From NCBI RefSeq assembly GCF_009727065.1, contig NZ_WNLP01000001.1, forward strand, positions 186,001 to 250,000: a stretch of 64,000 nt of DNA, written 5' to 3'. The DNA is from Bifidobacterium canis. GTDB taxonomy: Bacteria > Actinomycetota > Actinomycetes > Actinomycetales > Bifidobacteriaceae. The notes below the pieces were generated by a model that was not told the origin of the DNA, did not search any database, and saw nothing but the letters and a program-made list of their open reading frames with translations. Shown here one piece after another: positions 19,896 through 29,199 of the stretch (its first letter is position 1; every line of letters starts with the position of its first letter). The position numbers and the translations under genes are program-made.

Positions 19896-20915
19896 ATGAA
19901 CGAACCAGTTTCTCGCATCTCCATCGCATCGGGAACAACATTGCTCGCAGGAGAGCCAATGGCATTGTTCACAGCGTGCGACACGGGAGATCTGAGCGAG
20001 GTGTGTCGATGGGAGGAGTCTGTGGCCGGCGCTGAACTCAACGTCGCGATAGGCCTTAACAGACTCGGCCACGACGCACGGTACCTATGCAAGGTGGGGC
20101 GTGACCCATTCGGGTTCCGCGTGCTTGACGTGATGCGTACCGAACATCTCGATACGAGTATGGTCACATTGGATCATAGTCACCACACGGGTTTCATGAT
20201 GAAATCGAAAGTGACGCACGGAGACCCGCTGACATTCTACATGCGCGCCAACTCGGCGGCCTCGACCCTGAGCAGTGCCGATGTGAGCCAAGCTGATTGG
20301 AACGGCGTAACACTCATGCACCTGACAGGCATCCTGCCAGCGCTGAGCGAAACGACGAAAGACGCGAGTCAAACGCTCATCGACGAGGCGCGCGAACGTG
20401 GCGTTTTCGTGAGCTTCGACCCCAATCTGCGCCCAGCATTGTGGCCGTCACGTGACCAAATGCGCACGACGCTACTGCACTTGGCAGCACAGGCTGACTT
20501 GGTGTTTCCCGGCATCGCGGAAGGCCGTGAGCTATTCGGAGCGGACACCGAAGAAGACGTGGCAGAAGCATTTCTCGACAATGGCGCGAAAACGGTCATC
20601 GTCAAAAACGGTGCACAAGGAGCTCTCATCGCAAACCGCAATTGGATGAAGCATATCGCAGGATTCCACGTTGACAGCGTGGTCGACACCGTTGGCGCCG
20701 GAGACGGATTCGCCGCCGGCGTGCTTTCAGCACTGCTCGAAGGACGAGATCTGTCGGAGGCGGTGAAACGAGGTTGCGCGATCGGCGCAGTGCAAACGCA
20801 ATTCGTGTCAGACAACGCTGGCCTGCCAAATCCTGCCGAGTTGAAACGTTTCATGTCAACGCACGAACGCACTGGAATCGCTCATCATCTGAGTCGGAGC
20901 AGCCAACCGGCATAG
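19896..20915 (+). CDS. kdgK: 2-keto-3-deoxygluconate kinase
   Basis: A 339-aa PfkB-family sugar kinase that phosphorylates 2-keto-3-deoxygluconate (KDG) to KDPG. The first PfkB signature is GAELNVAIGLNRLGHDARYLCKVG (only partly conserved), and the second is VDTVGAGDGFAAGVLSALLEG with the catalytic Asp in GAGDGF. SFDPNLRPALW is typical of KDG kinases and separates them from fructokinases. The ATG at 19896 follows an AAGAGA-like site; an earlier ATG at 19872 lies inside the hairpin. The position between uxaB and kdgA supports the substrate call. Confidence 0.87.
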   Translation: MNEPVSRISIASGTTLLAGEPMALFTACDTGDLSEVCRWEESVAGAELNVAIGLNRLGHDARYLCKVGRDPFGFRVLDVMRTEHLDTSMVTLDHSHHTGFMMKSKVTHGDPLTFYMRANSAASTLSSADVSQADWNGVTLMHLTGILPALSETTKDASQTLIDEARERGVFVSFDPNLRPALWPSRDQMRTTLLHLAAQADLVFPGIAEGRELFGADTEEDVAEAFLDNGAKTVIVKNGAQGALIANRNWMKHIAGFHVDSVVDTVGAGDGFAAGVLSALLEGRDLSEAVKRGCAIGAVQTQFVSDNAGLPNPAELKRFMSTHERTGIAHHLSRSSQPA

Positions 20916-20994
20916 ACGCAAACCAATGACCCACAGCGGATTCGCAGCGGAATCCGCAATACCGAAGAACCTGAACAACACAAGGAGAATATCC

Positions 20995-21663
20995 ATGCAA
21001 GTTGCACAGCAAACGAAGCAAGAACAACAAGAGCAAATCGATTACATCACGCAATTGGGTGTCGTGCCGTTGATAACGTTGCATTCTACGCAGGAGGCGA
21101 TCCCGCTGGCAGAGGCGCTCGCCGAAGGCGGGTTGCCTATTGCTGAAGTGACGTTCCGCTCCCCATATGCGCTTGAAGGCATGAAACTCATCAAAGAATA
21201 CGTGTCGAAAGTGACATTGCTCGCCGGAACGGTACTTTCGATCGATCAGGCGAAGGCGGCCTTGGATGCCGGTTGCGCTGGGCTCGTGACACCGAGTTTC
21301 AACCCTGAGCTTGTGGACTGGGCGATCGACAATGACGTGCTCATCGTGCCGGGAACGGCCACACCGTCTGATGTCGAACAGGCGTATGATCGCGGTTTGC
21401 GCCATGTCAAATTCTTCCCGGCCGAAGCATATGGCGGTGTCGCCACGCTCAAGTCGCTGCATGGTCCGTTCGCCGATATGAAATTCCTGCCGACAGGAGG
21501 TATTTCATTGACGAATGCACCGCTGTATCTTGCGCTCAACAATGTGTTCGCGATCGGTGGGTCATTCCCTGTTCCCGCGAGTGCGCAGCAGGATGGCGAC
21601 TGGGATGTCATCGTACGCAACTGCAGCAAAGCAAGGGAGTTGGTGCAAGCGATCCGCGGGTAA
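20995..21663 (+). CDS. kdgA: KDPG / 2-keto-4-hydroxyglutarate aldolase
   Basis: A 222-aa class I aldolase that splits KDPG to pyruvate and glyceraldehyde-3-phosphate. The Schiff-base Lys lies in HVKFFPAEAYGG, and the upstream catalytic Glu is in IAEVTFRSP. VTPSFNPELV, VPGTATPSD and FLPTGGISLTNA are family blocks. The start at 20995 follows AAGGAG. It completes the galacturonate branch by feeding lower glycolysis. This is unusual for bifidobacteria, which otherwise use the phosphoketolase shunt and normally lack Entner-Doudoroff enzymes. Confidence 0.92.
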   Translation: MQVAQQTKQEQQEQIDYITQLGVVPLITLHSTQEAIPLAEALAEGGLPIAEVTFRSPYALEGMKLIKEYVSKVTLLAGTVLSIDQAKAALDAGCAGLVTPSFNPELVDWAIDNDVLIVPGTATPSDVEQAYDRGLRHVKFFPAEAYGGVATLKSLHGPFADMKFLPTGGISLTNAPLYLALNNVFAIGGSFPVPASAQQDGDWDVIVRNCSKARELVQAIRG

Positions 21664-21700
21664 CAGCAGCGTTGTGTTTTCTTTCCAGTCATGTGTGTTT

Positions 21701-21732
21701 GCGAACGGCCGGTCTTAGAACCGGTCGTTCGC
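21701..21732 (+). terminator. Hairpin between kdgA and lacI-1
   Basis: A 13-bp stem with one G-U pair (21701-21713 with 21720-21732) and a 6-nt loop, 38 nt after the kdgA stop. There is no T-run, so termination may be partial. Confidence 0.55.
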
Positions 21733-21777
21733 ATATTCGACGAGTCATTGAAATCCGTGTGAGACGAGGGAGCGGAT

Positions 21778-22791
21778 ATGCGAAGTGAAGATGAAGCCAA
21801 ACATGTGACCATTCGCGATGTCGCGAAAGCTGCCGGAGTTTCTCCATCCACGGTTTCCCGAGCCTTCTCAAAGCCGGATCGCGTTTCAGCACGCACATCG
21901 AAACTCATCTTCGATACCGCCCAACGGCTCGGATACCACGAGGAACCTGTGCAAAACGTGCCATTACGTGGCAAAAGACGCATGATCGCCATTATCGTTC
22001 CCGACATCGCCAACCAGTTCATGTCGGATGCGATCAGAGCCGTACAGCGGGAAGCGGAGAATCGAGACATCGCCCTTGTCGTCGCCGAGTCACGTGAAAG
22101 CGCCGTGCTTGAACGTGCTGCGTTCGACCGCATCGCTCCCGATGTGGACGGCGTCATCCTCACATCATCGCGCATGCCCGACGCCATGATCCGCAAATGC
22201 GCGCAAACGCGTCCGGTGGTGGTGGTCAACCGTTCTGTGCTCGGTGTGCGCAATGTGACACTTGATCTCGAAGGCGGTGTCGCACAGCTGGTCGAGCATA
22301 TCGCACGCCAGGACTACACCGAGGTGACGTATCTCGATGGGCCGATATCTTCCTGGTCCGCCGCAACCAGGTGGAACGCAGTTTCGAGAGCCCTTCATGC
22401 TCGTGGTATACGGGCACAACGATTCTGGCCTGGTTCGCCGACGTTTGCAGGAGGATTCGCGATGTGCGACAGATATCTTGCGAATCCCACAGGCATGGTG
22501 ATTGCGCACAACGACCTGATGGCGATCGGTTTCATTGCCGCGATGAGGCGTAGGGGATTCGATTGCCCGAAAGATTTCGGCGTCATTGGATTCGATGATG
22601 ACGCTGTGGGGCGCATCTATGAGCCGACACTCACCAGTGTGCGCATCTCCTCTTCGGAACTGGGCGCAAGAGCCGCACGCATGCTGTTTGCCAGCATCGA
22701 CGGCACGGAAAGCTCCGACGATCTCGCACATGTGTCGACATCACTGATCATTCGCGAATCAAGCAGACGACCGGCACACAGTGGCCGATGA
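21778..22791 (+). CDS. LacI-family transcriptional regulator of the galacturonate operon
   Basis: A 337-aa LacI-type repressor. The N-terminal helix-turn-helix (VTIRDVAKAAGVSPSTVSRA, residues about 10-30) and hinge are followed by a periplasmic-binding-like effector domain from about 65. GRIYEPTLTSVRISSSELG is the typical C-terminal block. It lies between kdgA and uxaC on the same strand, so it probably controls this operon in response to a uronate-pathway intermediate. The effector cannot be read from sequence. Confidence 0.88.
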   Translation: MRSEDEAKHVTIRDVAKAAGVSPSTVSRAFSKPDRVSARTSKLIFDTAQRLGYHEEPVQNVPLRGKRRMIAIIVPDIANQFMSDAIRAVQREAENRDIALVVAESRESAVLERAAFDRIAPDVDGVILTSSRMPDAMIRKCAQTRPVVVVNRSVLGVRNVTLDLEGGVAQLVEHIARQDYTEVTYLDGPISSWSAATRWNAVSRALHARGIRAQRFWPGSPTFAGGFAMCDRYLANPTGMVIAHNDLMAIGFIAAMRRRGFDCPKDFGVIGFDDDAVGRIYEPTLTSVRISSSELGARAARMLFASIDGTESSDDLAHVSTSLIIRESSRRPAHSGR

Positions 22792-22869
22792 CAATCGTTG
22801 GCAACAAATCACGGTGCCGTGACCGAATCCATCTACGGTGGCAGTCACGAAGACACTAAGGAGTGCATC

Positions 22870-24276
22870 GTGAATTACTTGGATAACGATTTTCTGCTGA
22901 CCACTGATACGGCGAAGACGCTGTATCACGATCACGCAGAGCATATGCCGGTCGTCGACTATCACTGCCATCTGCATCCTGAGGAAATCTATGAAGACAC
23001 CAATTTCCCCGACATCGTTTCTGCCTGGCTCACCGACGGCAACAACTATGGTGACCACTACAAATGGCGTCTTGAACGTGCCAACGGTGTTCCCGAACAG
23101 TTGATCACCGGTGACGCCGATCCATGGAGCAAATTCCTCGCCTATGCCCAAACGATGGAAAAGGCCATCGGTTCACCTGTGTTTCTGTGGACGCACTTGG
23201 AACTCCGGCGCTATTTCGGCATCGACGAGACATTGAATTCGCATACTGCGCGCGAAATCTACGACGAATGCAACAGGCAACTGCAAGAGCCTGAATTCAG
23301 CCGTCGCGCATTATTGCGGCGCATGCATGTCGACACGATCTGCACAACAGACGATCCAGTCGATGATCTTCACTTCCACGAATTGTTCGCCAACGAAGAC
23401 GACTCGTTCCAGATGCTTCCGGCCATGCGTCCCGATAAAGCGCTGAACCCTGATGCAGAAGGATTCTCTTCATGGATCGAACAGCTGGAGGGAGTCAGCG
23501 GCATCACGATCCACAAGTTCTCCGATCTGATGGATGCGATGGAAAACCGCGTGGAGTTCTTCCACGCGCACGGATCACGTTTGTCTGACCACGCGGCCGA
23601 TCTGCTCACCTTCGCGAAGGCGACGCCGAACGAGCTCGACCACATTCTCAGCAAGGCACGCCTGCATGATGAGCTGGATTCAACCGAGATCTCACAATAC
23701 CGCACCGCATTATTGCTCGGTTTGATGCGCTGCTATGCGCAGCGCGGTTGGACGATGCAATTGCATATTCAGGCATTGCGCAACGTCAACACGACATTGT
23801 TCGACGAACATGGTGCCGATACGGGCGGCGACGCGCTGAACGATCTGCCGATCGCACAGCCGCTGGCACAGCTGCTGGATGCCGCGCAGACCACAGGGGA
23901 CCTGCCTCGCATGCTCGTCTATTCGCTGAACCCGAACGACTACATGTCGATCGCAACGGTCATCGGCTCCTTCCAAGGCGGCATGCGCCAGCGCATGTCT
24001 CTTGGCAACGCCTGGTGGTTCAACGACACGCGTAGGGGGATTCGTACGCAACTCGAAGTGCAGGCGGAGACGTCACTGCTTGGAAACGCCGTCGGCATGA
24101 CCACTGATTCACGTTCATTCCTGAGCTTCACCCGACACGAGTTCTTCCGTAGGATTCTGTGCGAACTGCTCGGCGAATGGGCGCAACGGGGCGAAATCCC
24201 CGCTGATGAGGATGCACTCGGCACGCTCGTCGAAAATGTTTCGTACAACAACGCCAAGGCTTTGTTTGAGCACTGA
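22870..24276 (+). CDS. uxaC: Glucuronate/galacturonate isomerase
   Basis: A 468-aa uronate isomerase converting galacturonate to tagaturonate (and glucuronate to fructuronate). The start is GTG 22870 after AAGGAG; the open frame before it is not part of the protein. The metal-binding VVDYHCHLHPEEIYED is near residue 30, then CTTDDPVDDLHFHE, WTMQLHIQALRN and GNAWWFNDTRRGI. Length matches the family (about 470 aa). This is the entry step of the pathway completed by uxaB, uxaA, kdgK and kdgA. Confidence 0.95.
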   Translation: MNYLDNDFLLTTDTAKTLYHDHAEHMPVVDYHCHLHPEEIYEDTNFPDIVSAWLTDGNNYGDHYKWRLERANGVPEQLITGDADPWSKFLAYAQTMEKAIGSPVFLWTHLELRRYFGIDETLNSHTAREIYDECNRQLQEPEFSRRALLRRMHVDTICTTDDPVDDLHFHELFANEDDSFQMLPAMRPDKALNPDAEGFSSWIEQLEGVSGITIHKFSDLMDAMENRVEFFHAHGSRLSDHAADLLTFAKATPNELDHILSKARLHDELDSTEISQYRTALLLGLMRCYAQRGWTMQLHIQALRNVNTTLFDEHGADTGGDALNDLPIAQPLAQLLDAAQTTGDLPRMLVYSLNPNDYMSIATVIGSFQGGMRQRMSLGNAWWFNDTRRGIRTQLEVQAETSLLGNAVGMTTDSRSFLSFTRHEFFRRILCELLGEWAQRGEIPADEDALGTLVENVSYNNAKALFEH

Positions 24277-24306
24277 CATCTTCATATCTCTTTGACCATA
24301 TCTTCG

Positions 24307-24362
24307 CGGAGAGGGGCTGTGGCGCGCGGATTATCCGCGCGCCACAGCCCCTCTCCGTTTTC
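24307..24362. terminator. Bidirectional terminator between uxaC and lacI-2
   Basis: 24-bp perfect arms (24307-24330 with 24334-24357) with a three-base loop, followed by TTTTCC on the plus strand. It separates convergent transcripts. Confidence 0.92.
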
Positions 24363-24370
24363 CAAGTCGC

Positions 24371-25385
24371 CTACAATGTGGCAGGAGCCGCTGTACTCTC
24401 TCGCAACACCAACGACGTGGGCATGATCAAGCGCTCGTCAACCGATTTACCGGCACGATAATCCTGAATCATATGCACTGCGGCGGCGGCCATCTGAGAG
24501 GTGGGTTGGGCGATCGTCGTCAATGGGGGAGTGAGCAGTTGAGACGTCGGGATGTCATCGTAACCGATCACTGAAAGATCTTGGGGAATGCGCAGATTGA
24601 GCACGTGTGCCGCACGATAGACACCGAATGCGAGGAAGTCGCTTTGTGCGAATATTGCGGTGGGGCGGTCATCTTGCTCGAGCAGATCCATCGCCAGTGT
24701 ATAGCCGCTGTCTTGTGTGAACTCGCCGCGGCGAATGTATTTTTCCTGCACGGGGATACCCGCCTCGGTTAGCGCGTTGCGGTACCCATCAAGACGCGCA
24801 TTCGCACACATCACCGACGTCGGCCCTGTTATCGTGGCGATCGCCGATGACCAAGCTCAATAAGATGACGCGTGGCGAACACACCGCCAGACCAATTATC
24901 GGTCTGTACCGACATGATTCCTGGTCCGGAAGCAGGCGTTCCCCATGGGTCGAGATAGACGCAGGGGATCTGACGGGAAGCCAGACGCTTGGCAAGCGTT
25001 ATCGTAGGTTTCGAAAAACGACGATAACTCCTAGAGGCCGTCTGGCAGCCACTTCCTCGAGCCATTCACCGCACAGCTCCTCCGTTGAATTTGCTTGTGA
25101 GACAACGATGCGTGCGTGCGACGGTTTCAAAGCTTCAGTTGCGCCACGAAGCAGGTCGATGGTCCAGCTGCTGTCGAGATGATGGAATGCCATGTCGATG
25201 AACTCAGATGGATGGTTGCTTTGCTTGGAATGGAAGTACCCCAGTTGCTCGATCGCCTGTTCCACCTTTTCGCGAGTATCGCTTGAAATATCTGTTTTCC
25301 CGTTTACCACTTTCGAAACGGTTGCCACTGAAACCTGTGCTGCATTGGCGACATCGGAAAGCGTCGTTCTATGATCCTGTGCCAT
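24371..25385 (-). CDS. Second LacI-family regulator, frame broken twice as sequenced
   Basis: A LacI-type regulator read on the minus strand. HTH (TLSDVANAAQVSVATVSKVV) lies at the N-terminus, and the effector domain ends with DLSVIGYDDIPTSQLLTPPL and a TSLVLRES tail. Two -1 shifts split it: one in the A-run 25014-25018 (T-run on the coding strand), restoring VVFSKPTITLAKRLAS; the other at about 24840-24846, restoring RRIATITGPTSVMCANARLDG. Corrected length is 338 aa. It is divergent from the importer genes and is a good candidate to control them. Confidence 0.85.
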
Positions 25386-25432
25386 ACAAACCCCCTATGC
25401 GATGCTCAAACGATAGCACATGTTTAAGAGAG

Positions 25433-25444
25433 ATTTACGTAAAT
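25433..25444. promoter_or_regulatory. Candidate LacI-type operator between lacI-2 and the binding-protein gene
   Basis: ATTTACGTAAAT is a perfect 12-bp palindrome with the central CG typical of LacI-family operators. It lies 48 bp upstream of the lacI-2 start, where it could mediate autoregulation and act on the divergent importer promoter. Confidence 0.45.
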
Positions 25445-25539
25445 TTTCGAATTGTTAAGTAAAGTGTCGGAATGTTCATAAATGTGAATTGGCTTATTCA
25501 TTGAGGTTACACCAGTTTTCCGTTGCGAAATATAGGGTT

Positions 25540-25558
25540 ATGCGTGATCTTGGTCACA
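25540..25558. promoter_or_regulatory. Dyad related to CRP/AraQ-type sites, upstream of the importer operon
   Basis: On the minus strand this reads TGTGACCAAGATCACGCAT, a TGTGA-N6-TCACG dyad. A nearly identical 19-mer lies upstream of pflB (63172-63190, one base different). It is centred about 65 bp before a plausible start site downstream of TACAAT (25603-25608). No good -35 is visible for that promoter, which would fit an activator. The protein that binds it is unknown. Confidence 0.5.
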
Positions 25559-25617
25559 TTTTTGAAGAGTTTGCGTCAATCGGCGTGTCGATTTTGTATT
25601 CCTACAATGAAAAGTGA

Positions 25618-25634
25618 GCGATAAAACTTATCGC
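25618..25634. promoter_or_regulatory. Inverted repeat near the importer transcription start
   Basis: GCGATAA-AAC-TTATCGC, 7-bp perfect arms, placed 10 bp after TACAAT (25603-25608) and 32 bp before the binding-protein ATG. A repressor here would block initiation or elongation. Confidence 0.4.
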
Positions 25635-25666
25635 ATAATCAATGAAGATTATCGAAAGGTTGCATC

Positions 25667-27067
25667 ATGAAGTTCTCATCTGTAGGACGTTGTATTGCAG
25701 CAGGAATCTCAGCCATCGCCATGCTGGCCAGCGTGGCAGCGTGCGGAGGAAGCAATTCGTCGAGCGGAAACAGCACGACATCGAAATCGGCGGGAATCAC
25801 CATGACCGATGTCAACAATGCGCTGACATCCGACAAAGACATCACATTGAACTATTGGACCTGGCGCACTGATATCGAACAGCCGCTGATCGATTCGTTC
25901 CAAAAGGCATACCCGCATATCAAGGTGAACGTCACCTCGACGGGTGCGGCAGCTGACCACTACACCAAGTTCCAGAACGTCATCAAGGCCGGCAAAGACA
26001 TCCCTGACGTTGTTCAGCTCGAATACGACTACCTGCCGCAGTTCGCAGTGACCGGAGCGCTGCTCAACTTCTCCGATCCGACGATCGAGAAAGACATGGG
26101 TTCGCTCTACAACACCGCGGCATGGCAGAGCAGCCACGTGGCCGAAGGCCTTTACGGCACGCCATTCGACCAAGGTCCTGAAATCATGTTCGTGCGCCAC
26201 GACGTGCTCGACAAATACAACATCAAGGTGCCGACCACGTGGGATGAGTTCGAACAGGCCGGCATCGCATTGCACAAGGCGGATCCGAACAAATACATGA
26301 GCTTCATCGATACGACCGACGTGCGCTACATGATGCAGATCGTGCGTGATTCCGGCGCAATTCCTTGGAAGGTCAATGGCGTTGAGAACGTGCAGCTCGA
26401 CATGACCAGCGACAAGGTGAAGCAAGCCGTCAACTTCATCCAGAAGCTCATCGACGAAGATGTGCTCGAACCGGTTGCGAACAAGTCCGATGAATACAAC
26501 AGAGGCTTCGCTGAAGGACGCTGGGGTGTGCAGTTCGATGGTTGTTGGAAGGGCACGTCGTTCTCGAAGCAACAACCACAGCTCGCCGGCGGCAAGTTGG
26601 AACCATACCTGACCCCATCGTGGGGTGACGGTTCCGGCCAGCATCTGGTGGGTGAGATCGGTGGTTCGATGATCGCCGTCACTTCCGCCACTGCCAAGGA
26701 GAAGCAGGCAGCCGCCATCGCATTCGCCAACTATCTGTGCTCGAACAAGGATTCCGTGAAGACGATCGAAGACGCAGGCTCCGTATTCCTCGCCGCGAAG
26801 AGCTTCCAGGATGATCCAACGCAGGCCGATGTGGTCGACAAGTACTTCGGCATGAAGGCCAACAAGGTCTATTTCGAAGCGGCATCGTTGCTGTCGAAGG
26901 GCTGGAGCGTGCTTCCATTCAACTCGCAGTATGCCACCAAGTACAAGGACATCATCGTTCCGGCCATGAAGAAGGGCGGAGACCTCAACGCCGCATTCGC
27001 CCAATGGCAGACCAGCCTCGAAACATATGCAAAGGATCAGGGCTTCAAGGTGAGCATCGGTTCGTGA
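25667..27067 (+). CDS. ABC transporter sugar-binding lipoprotein
   Basis: A 466-aa extracellular solute-binding protein of the family-1 type. The signal peptide ends in a lipobox (LASVAACGG, Cys at about residue 26), then a Ser/Asn-rich linker. INLP-like blocks include YPHIKVNVTSTG, DVVQLEYDYLPQFAVTGAL and a C-terminal pattern of helix-forming repeats. It begins an operon with two permeases and two pectin-related glycosidases, so galacturonide oligomers are the likely ligands. Neutral oligosaccharides released from pectin remain possible. Confidence 0.88.
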   Translation: MKFSSVGRCIAAGISAIAMLASVAACGGSNSSSGNSTTSKSAGITMTDVNNALTSDKDITLNYWTWRTDIEQPLIDSFQKAYPHIKVNVTSTGAAADHYTKFQNVIKAGKDIPDVVQLEYDYLPQFAVTGALLNFSDPTIEKDMGSLYNTAAWQSSHVAEGLYGTPFDQGPEIMFVRHDVLDKYNIKVPTTWDEFEQAGIALHKADPNKYMSFIDTTDVRYMMQIVRDSGAIPWKVNGVENVQLDMTSDKVKQAVNFIQKLIDEDVLEPVANKSDEYNRGFAEGRWGVQFDGCWKGTSFSKQQPQLAGGKLEPYLTPSWGDGSGQHLVGEIGGSMIAVTSATAKEKQAAAIAFANYLCSNKDSVKTIEDAGSVFLAAKSFQDDPTQADVVDKYFGMKANKVYFEAASLLSKGWSVLPFNSQYATKYKDIIVPAMKKGGDLNAAFAQWQTSLETYAKDQGFKVSIGS

Positions 27068-27099
27068 CGATGAGCCTCTGAACGCCTTGTGAGGAACAC

Positions 27100-27144
27100 T
27101 CCCGATTCGGGTGCGGTCAGATGAACCGCACCCGGCTTTCGGGA
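27100..27144 (+). terminator. Two-tier hairpin between binding protein and permease genes
   Basis: An inner 10-bp stem (27108-27117 with 27125-27134) sits inside an outer TCCCGA/TCGGGA pair (27100-27105 with 27139-27144). No T-run follows. Such hairpins after binding-protein genes usually protect the upstream mRNA and lower permease expression. Confidence 0.6.
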
Positions 27145-27251
27145 AGACGCGTGCAGAACGCGCCAACATAACGTGCGTCGGCGGAAGAAGTCTTGCTCCC
27201 TTTTATCTCCTTCCTTCTTCCACCGGCGCTTTCATTTGAAAGGAGCGCGTA

Positions 27252-28205
27252 ATGAGCAACGTGGCTGTTACTGCGCAGAAGAGGCCTGGGCCGTCAACGA
27301 AGACCGGTTCCAGCCATGCGAAACCGACGGTTCGCAAGGAACGAATGCAGCATATAGGTATGTTGTGGTGCTTGCCGTACGTCATCGTGTTCTTGGGTGG
27401 CACCATCATTCCAATGTGCTACGCCTTTTACTTGGGCTTGTATAAACAGCAGATGATCGGAGGCGAGCAATTCGCCGGATTCGCGAACTATGCGAAGGCG
27501 TTGACGGATCCGCTGCTATGGAACGGCTTCCGCAGGGTGCTCATCTATGGTCTCATTCAGGTGCCATTGATGACCGTGCTCTCGCTGATGGCCGCACTGA
27601 TGCTCGATTCGCAGCGCATCAGGCATGTCGCCATACCGCGCATCCTGTTGTTCCTGCCGTACGCAGTGCCGAACGTGATCGCTGCATTGATGTGGAGCTA
27701 CATCTACGGCACCGATTACGGCTTGGTGGGGCAGTTCTGCCACGCATTCGGGTGGAACCCGCCGAATATGATGAGCGCCCAACTGATGGTGCTCGGCTTC
27801 GTGAACATCTCGACATGGGTGTCGATGGGCTACAACACGCTGATTTACTATTCATCGCTGCGCGCGTTGCCTGAAGATCTATATGAGTCCGCACGTGTGG
27901 ACGGCGCTAGCGAATTCCGCATCGCATGGAGCGTGAAGTTGCCGCAGATCCGTTCTTCCGTGGTCATGACACTGCTGTTCAACATCATCTATGCACTGCA
28001 GCTGTTCAATACGCCGAGCATGATGCAGACGATCGCCCCTGAGGTGGTCACCAGTTACTACACCCCGAATCTGTATACCTATAGCCTTGCCTTCTCCGGG
28101 CAAGACCTGAACTACGCCGCTGCAGTATCTATGGTGGTCGGCCTGTTCACGATGATCATCGTCTCCGCGGTGAAGATCGTCGGCAATAAGTGGGAGGAGA
28201 AGTGA
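27252..28205 (+). CDS. ABC sugar transporter permease 1
   Basis: A 317-aa inner-membrane permease of the MalF/UgpA type with six predicted helices. The first is about residues 37-60 (LPYVIVFLGGTIIPMCYAF). The EAA loop is YESARVDGASEFRIAWSVKL. It starts at ATG 27252 after AAAGGAGC. Its TGA overlaps the ATG of permease 2, so translation is probably coupled. Confidence 0.92.
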   Translation: MSNVAVTAQKRPGPSTKTGSSHAKPTVRKERMQHIGMLWCLPYVIVFLGGTIIPMCYAFYLGLYKQQMIGGEQFAGFANYAKALTDPLLWNGFRRVLIYGLIQVPLMTVLSLMAALMLDSQRIRHVAIPRILLFLPYAVPNVIAALMWSYIYGTDYGLVGQFCHAFGWNPPNMMSAQLMVLGFVNISTWVSMGYNTLIYYSSLRALPEDLYESARVDGASEFRIAWSVKLPQIRSSVVMTLLFNIIYALQLFNTPSMMQTIAPEVVTSYYTPNLYTYSLAFSGQDLNYAAAVSMVVGLFTMIIVSAVKIVGNKWEEK

Positions 28206-29190
28206 TGACAACGGCAACACGTTCCGCGTCACTGAAGAAACGCGATAAAAACTAGCCATACGAGATCACGAGCTGCGCGAACGCAAACGTCGGAAGCGGG
28301 AAAATAATTCGAGTGGAGGCATGGCCGCCAAGCTGACCCCGACCCAAAGCGTGCTCAACGTACTGCTGCACGTGGTCATGGCTCTCATGGTGCTGTATTG
28401 CCTGATTCCGCTGGTCTGGCTGTTCTTCTCGTCCACAAAGACGAACGAAGACCTGTATACGTCGAACGGCATGTGGTTCGGTAAGCATTTCGCGCTTTGG
28501 CAGAACATCGTCGACACATTCCAATTCAACGGCGGCGTGTATCCCCGTTGGCTGCTCAACACGATCGTCTACGCAGTGGTCGCCGGCCTTGGCGCCACGC
28601 TTTTCGCCACATTCGCGGGCTATGCGATCGCCACGATGCGATTCCATGGGCGCAAGGCGCTCATCTGGGTCACGCTGCTGTTCATGTCGATTCCGTCAAC
28701 AGTCATTACAGTCCCGCTGTTCCTGCTCTATTCGAAACTCGGTATGACCGGCACTCCGTGGGCGGTTATCCTGCCGCAGTTGAGCAATCCGTTCGGTCTG
28801 TATCTGATGATCATCTATGCACAAACATCGATACCGATCTCGCTCGTCGAGGCGGCGCGCATTGATGGTGCCAACACATGGACGATCTTCTGGAAGATCG
28901 CATTCCCGCTGCTCAGCCCAGGATTCGTCACCACACTGCTGTTCGCATTGGTGAGTGTATGGAACAACTACTTCCTGCCATTGATCATGCTCAACGACGT
29001 GCATGATTACCCGCTGACCGTCGGCTTGAACGTGTGGATGAAGATGGCGGGCGACGCGAGCTTCCACGTCGTACCGAACAACCTCATCCTGACGGGCTCG
29101 TTGCTCGCCATCATCCCGCTGATCATCGCCTTCCTCTTCCTGCAGAAGTACTGGCAGTCCGGTCTGGCATCCGGCGCCGTCAAGGAATGA
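28205..29190 (+). CDS. ABC sugar transporter permease 2, one frameshift as sequenced
   Basis: The MalG/UgpE-type partner permease. The ATG at 28205 overlaps the previous stop. After KKRD the frame is lost in the A-run 28247-28251; restoring one A gives RDKKLAIRDHELRERK and continues into the long frame, 328 aa in all. An in-frame ATG at 28321 could start a shorter protein. The EAA loop VEAARIDGANTWTIFWKIAF and the six helices are intact. No ATP-binding subunit lies nearby, as in many bifidobacterial sugar importers that share one ATPase. Confidence 0.87.
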
Positions 29191-29199
29191 GCGAATAAA

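Noticed and set aside
25709-27169. 486-codon frame antisense to the binding-protein gene
   Set aside because: A codon-bias shadow; the sense strand has a clear lipoprotein.
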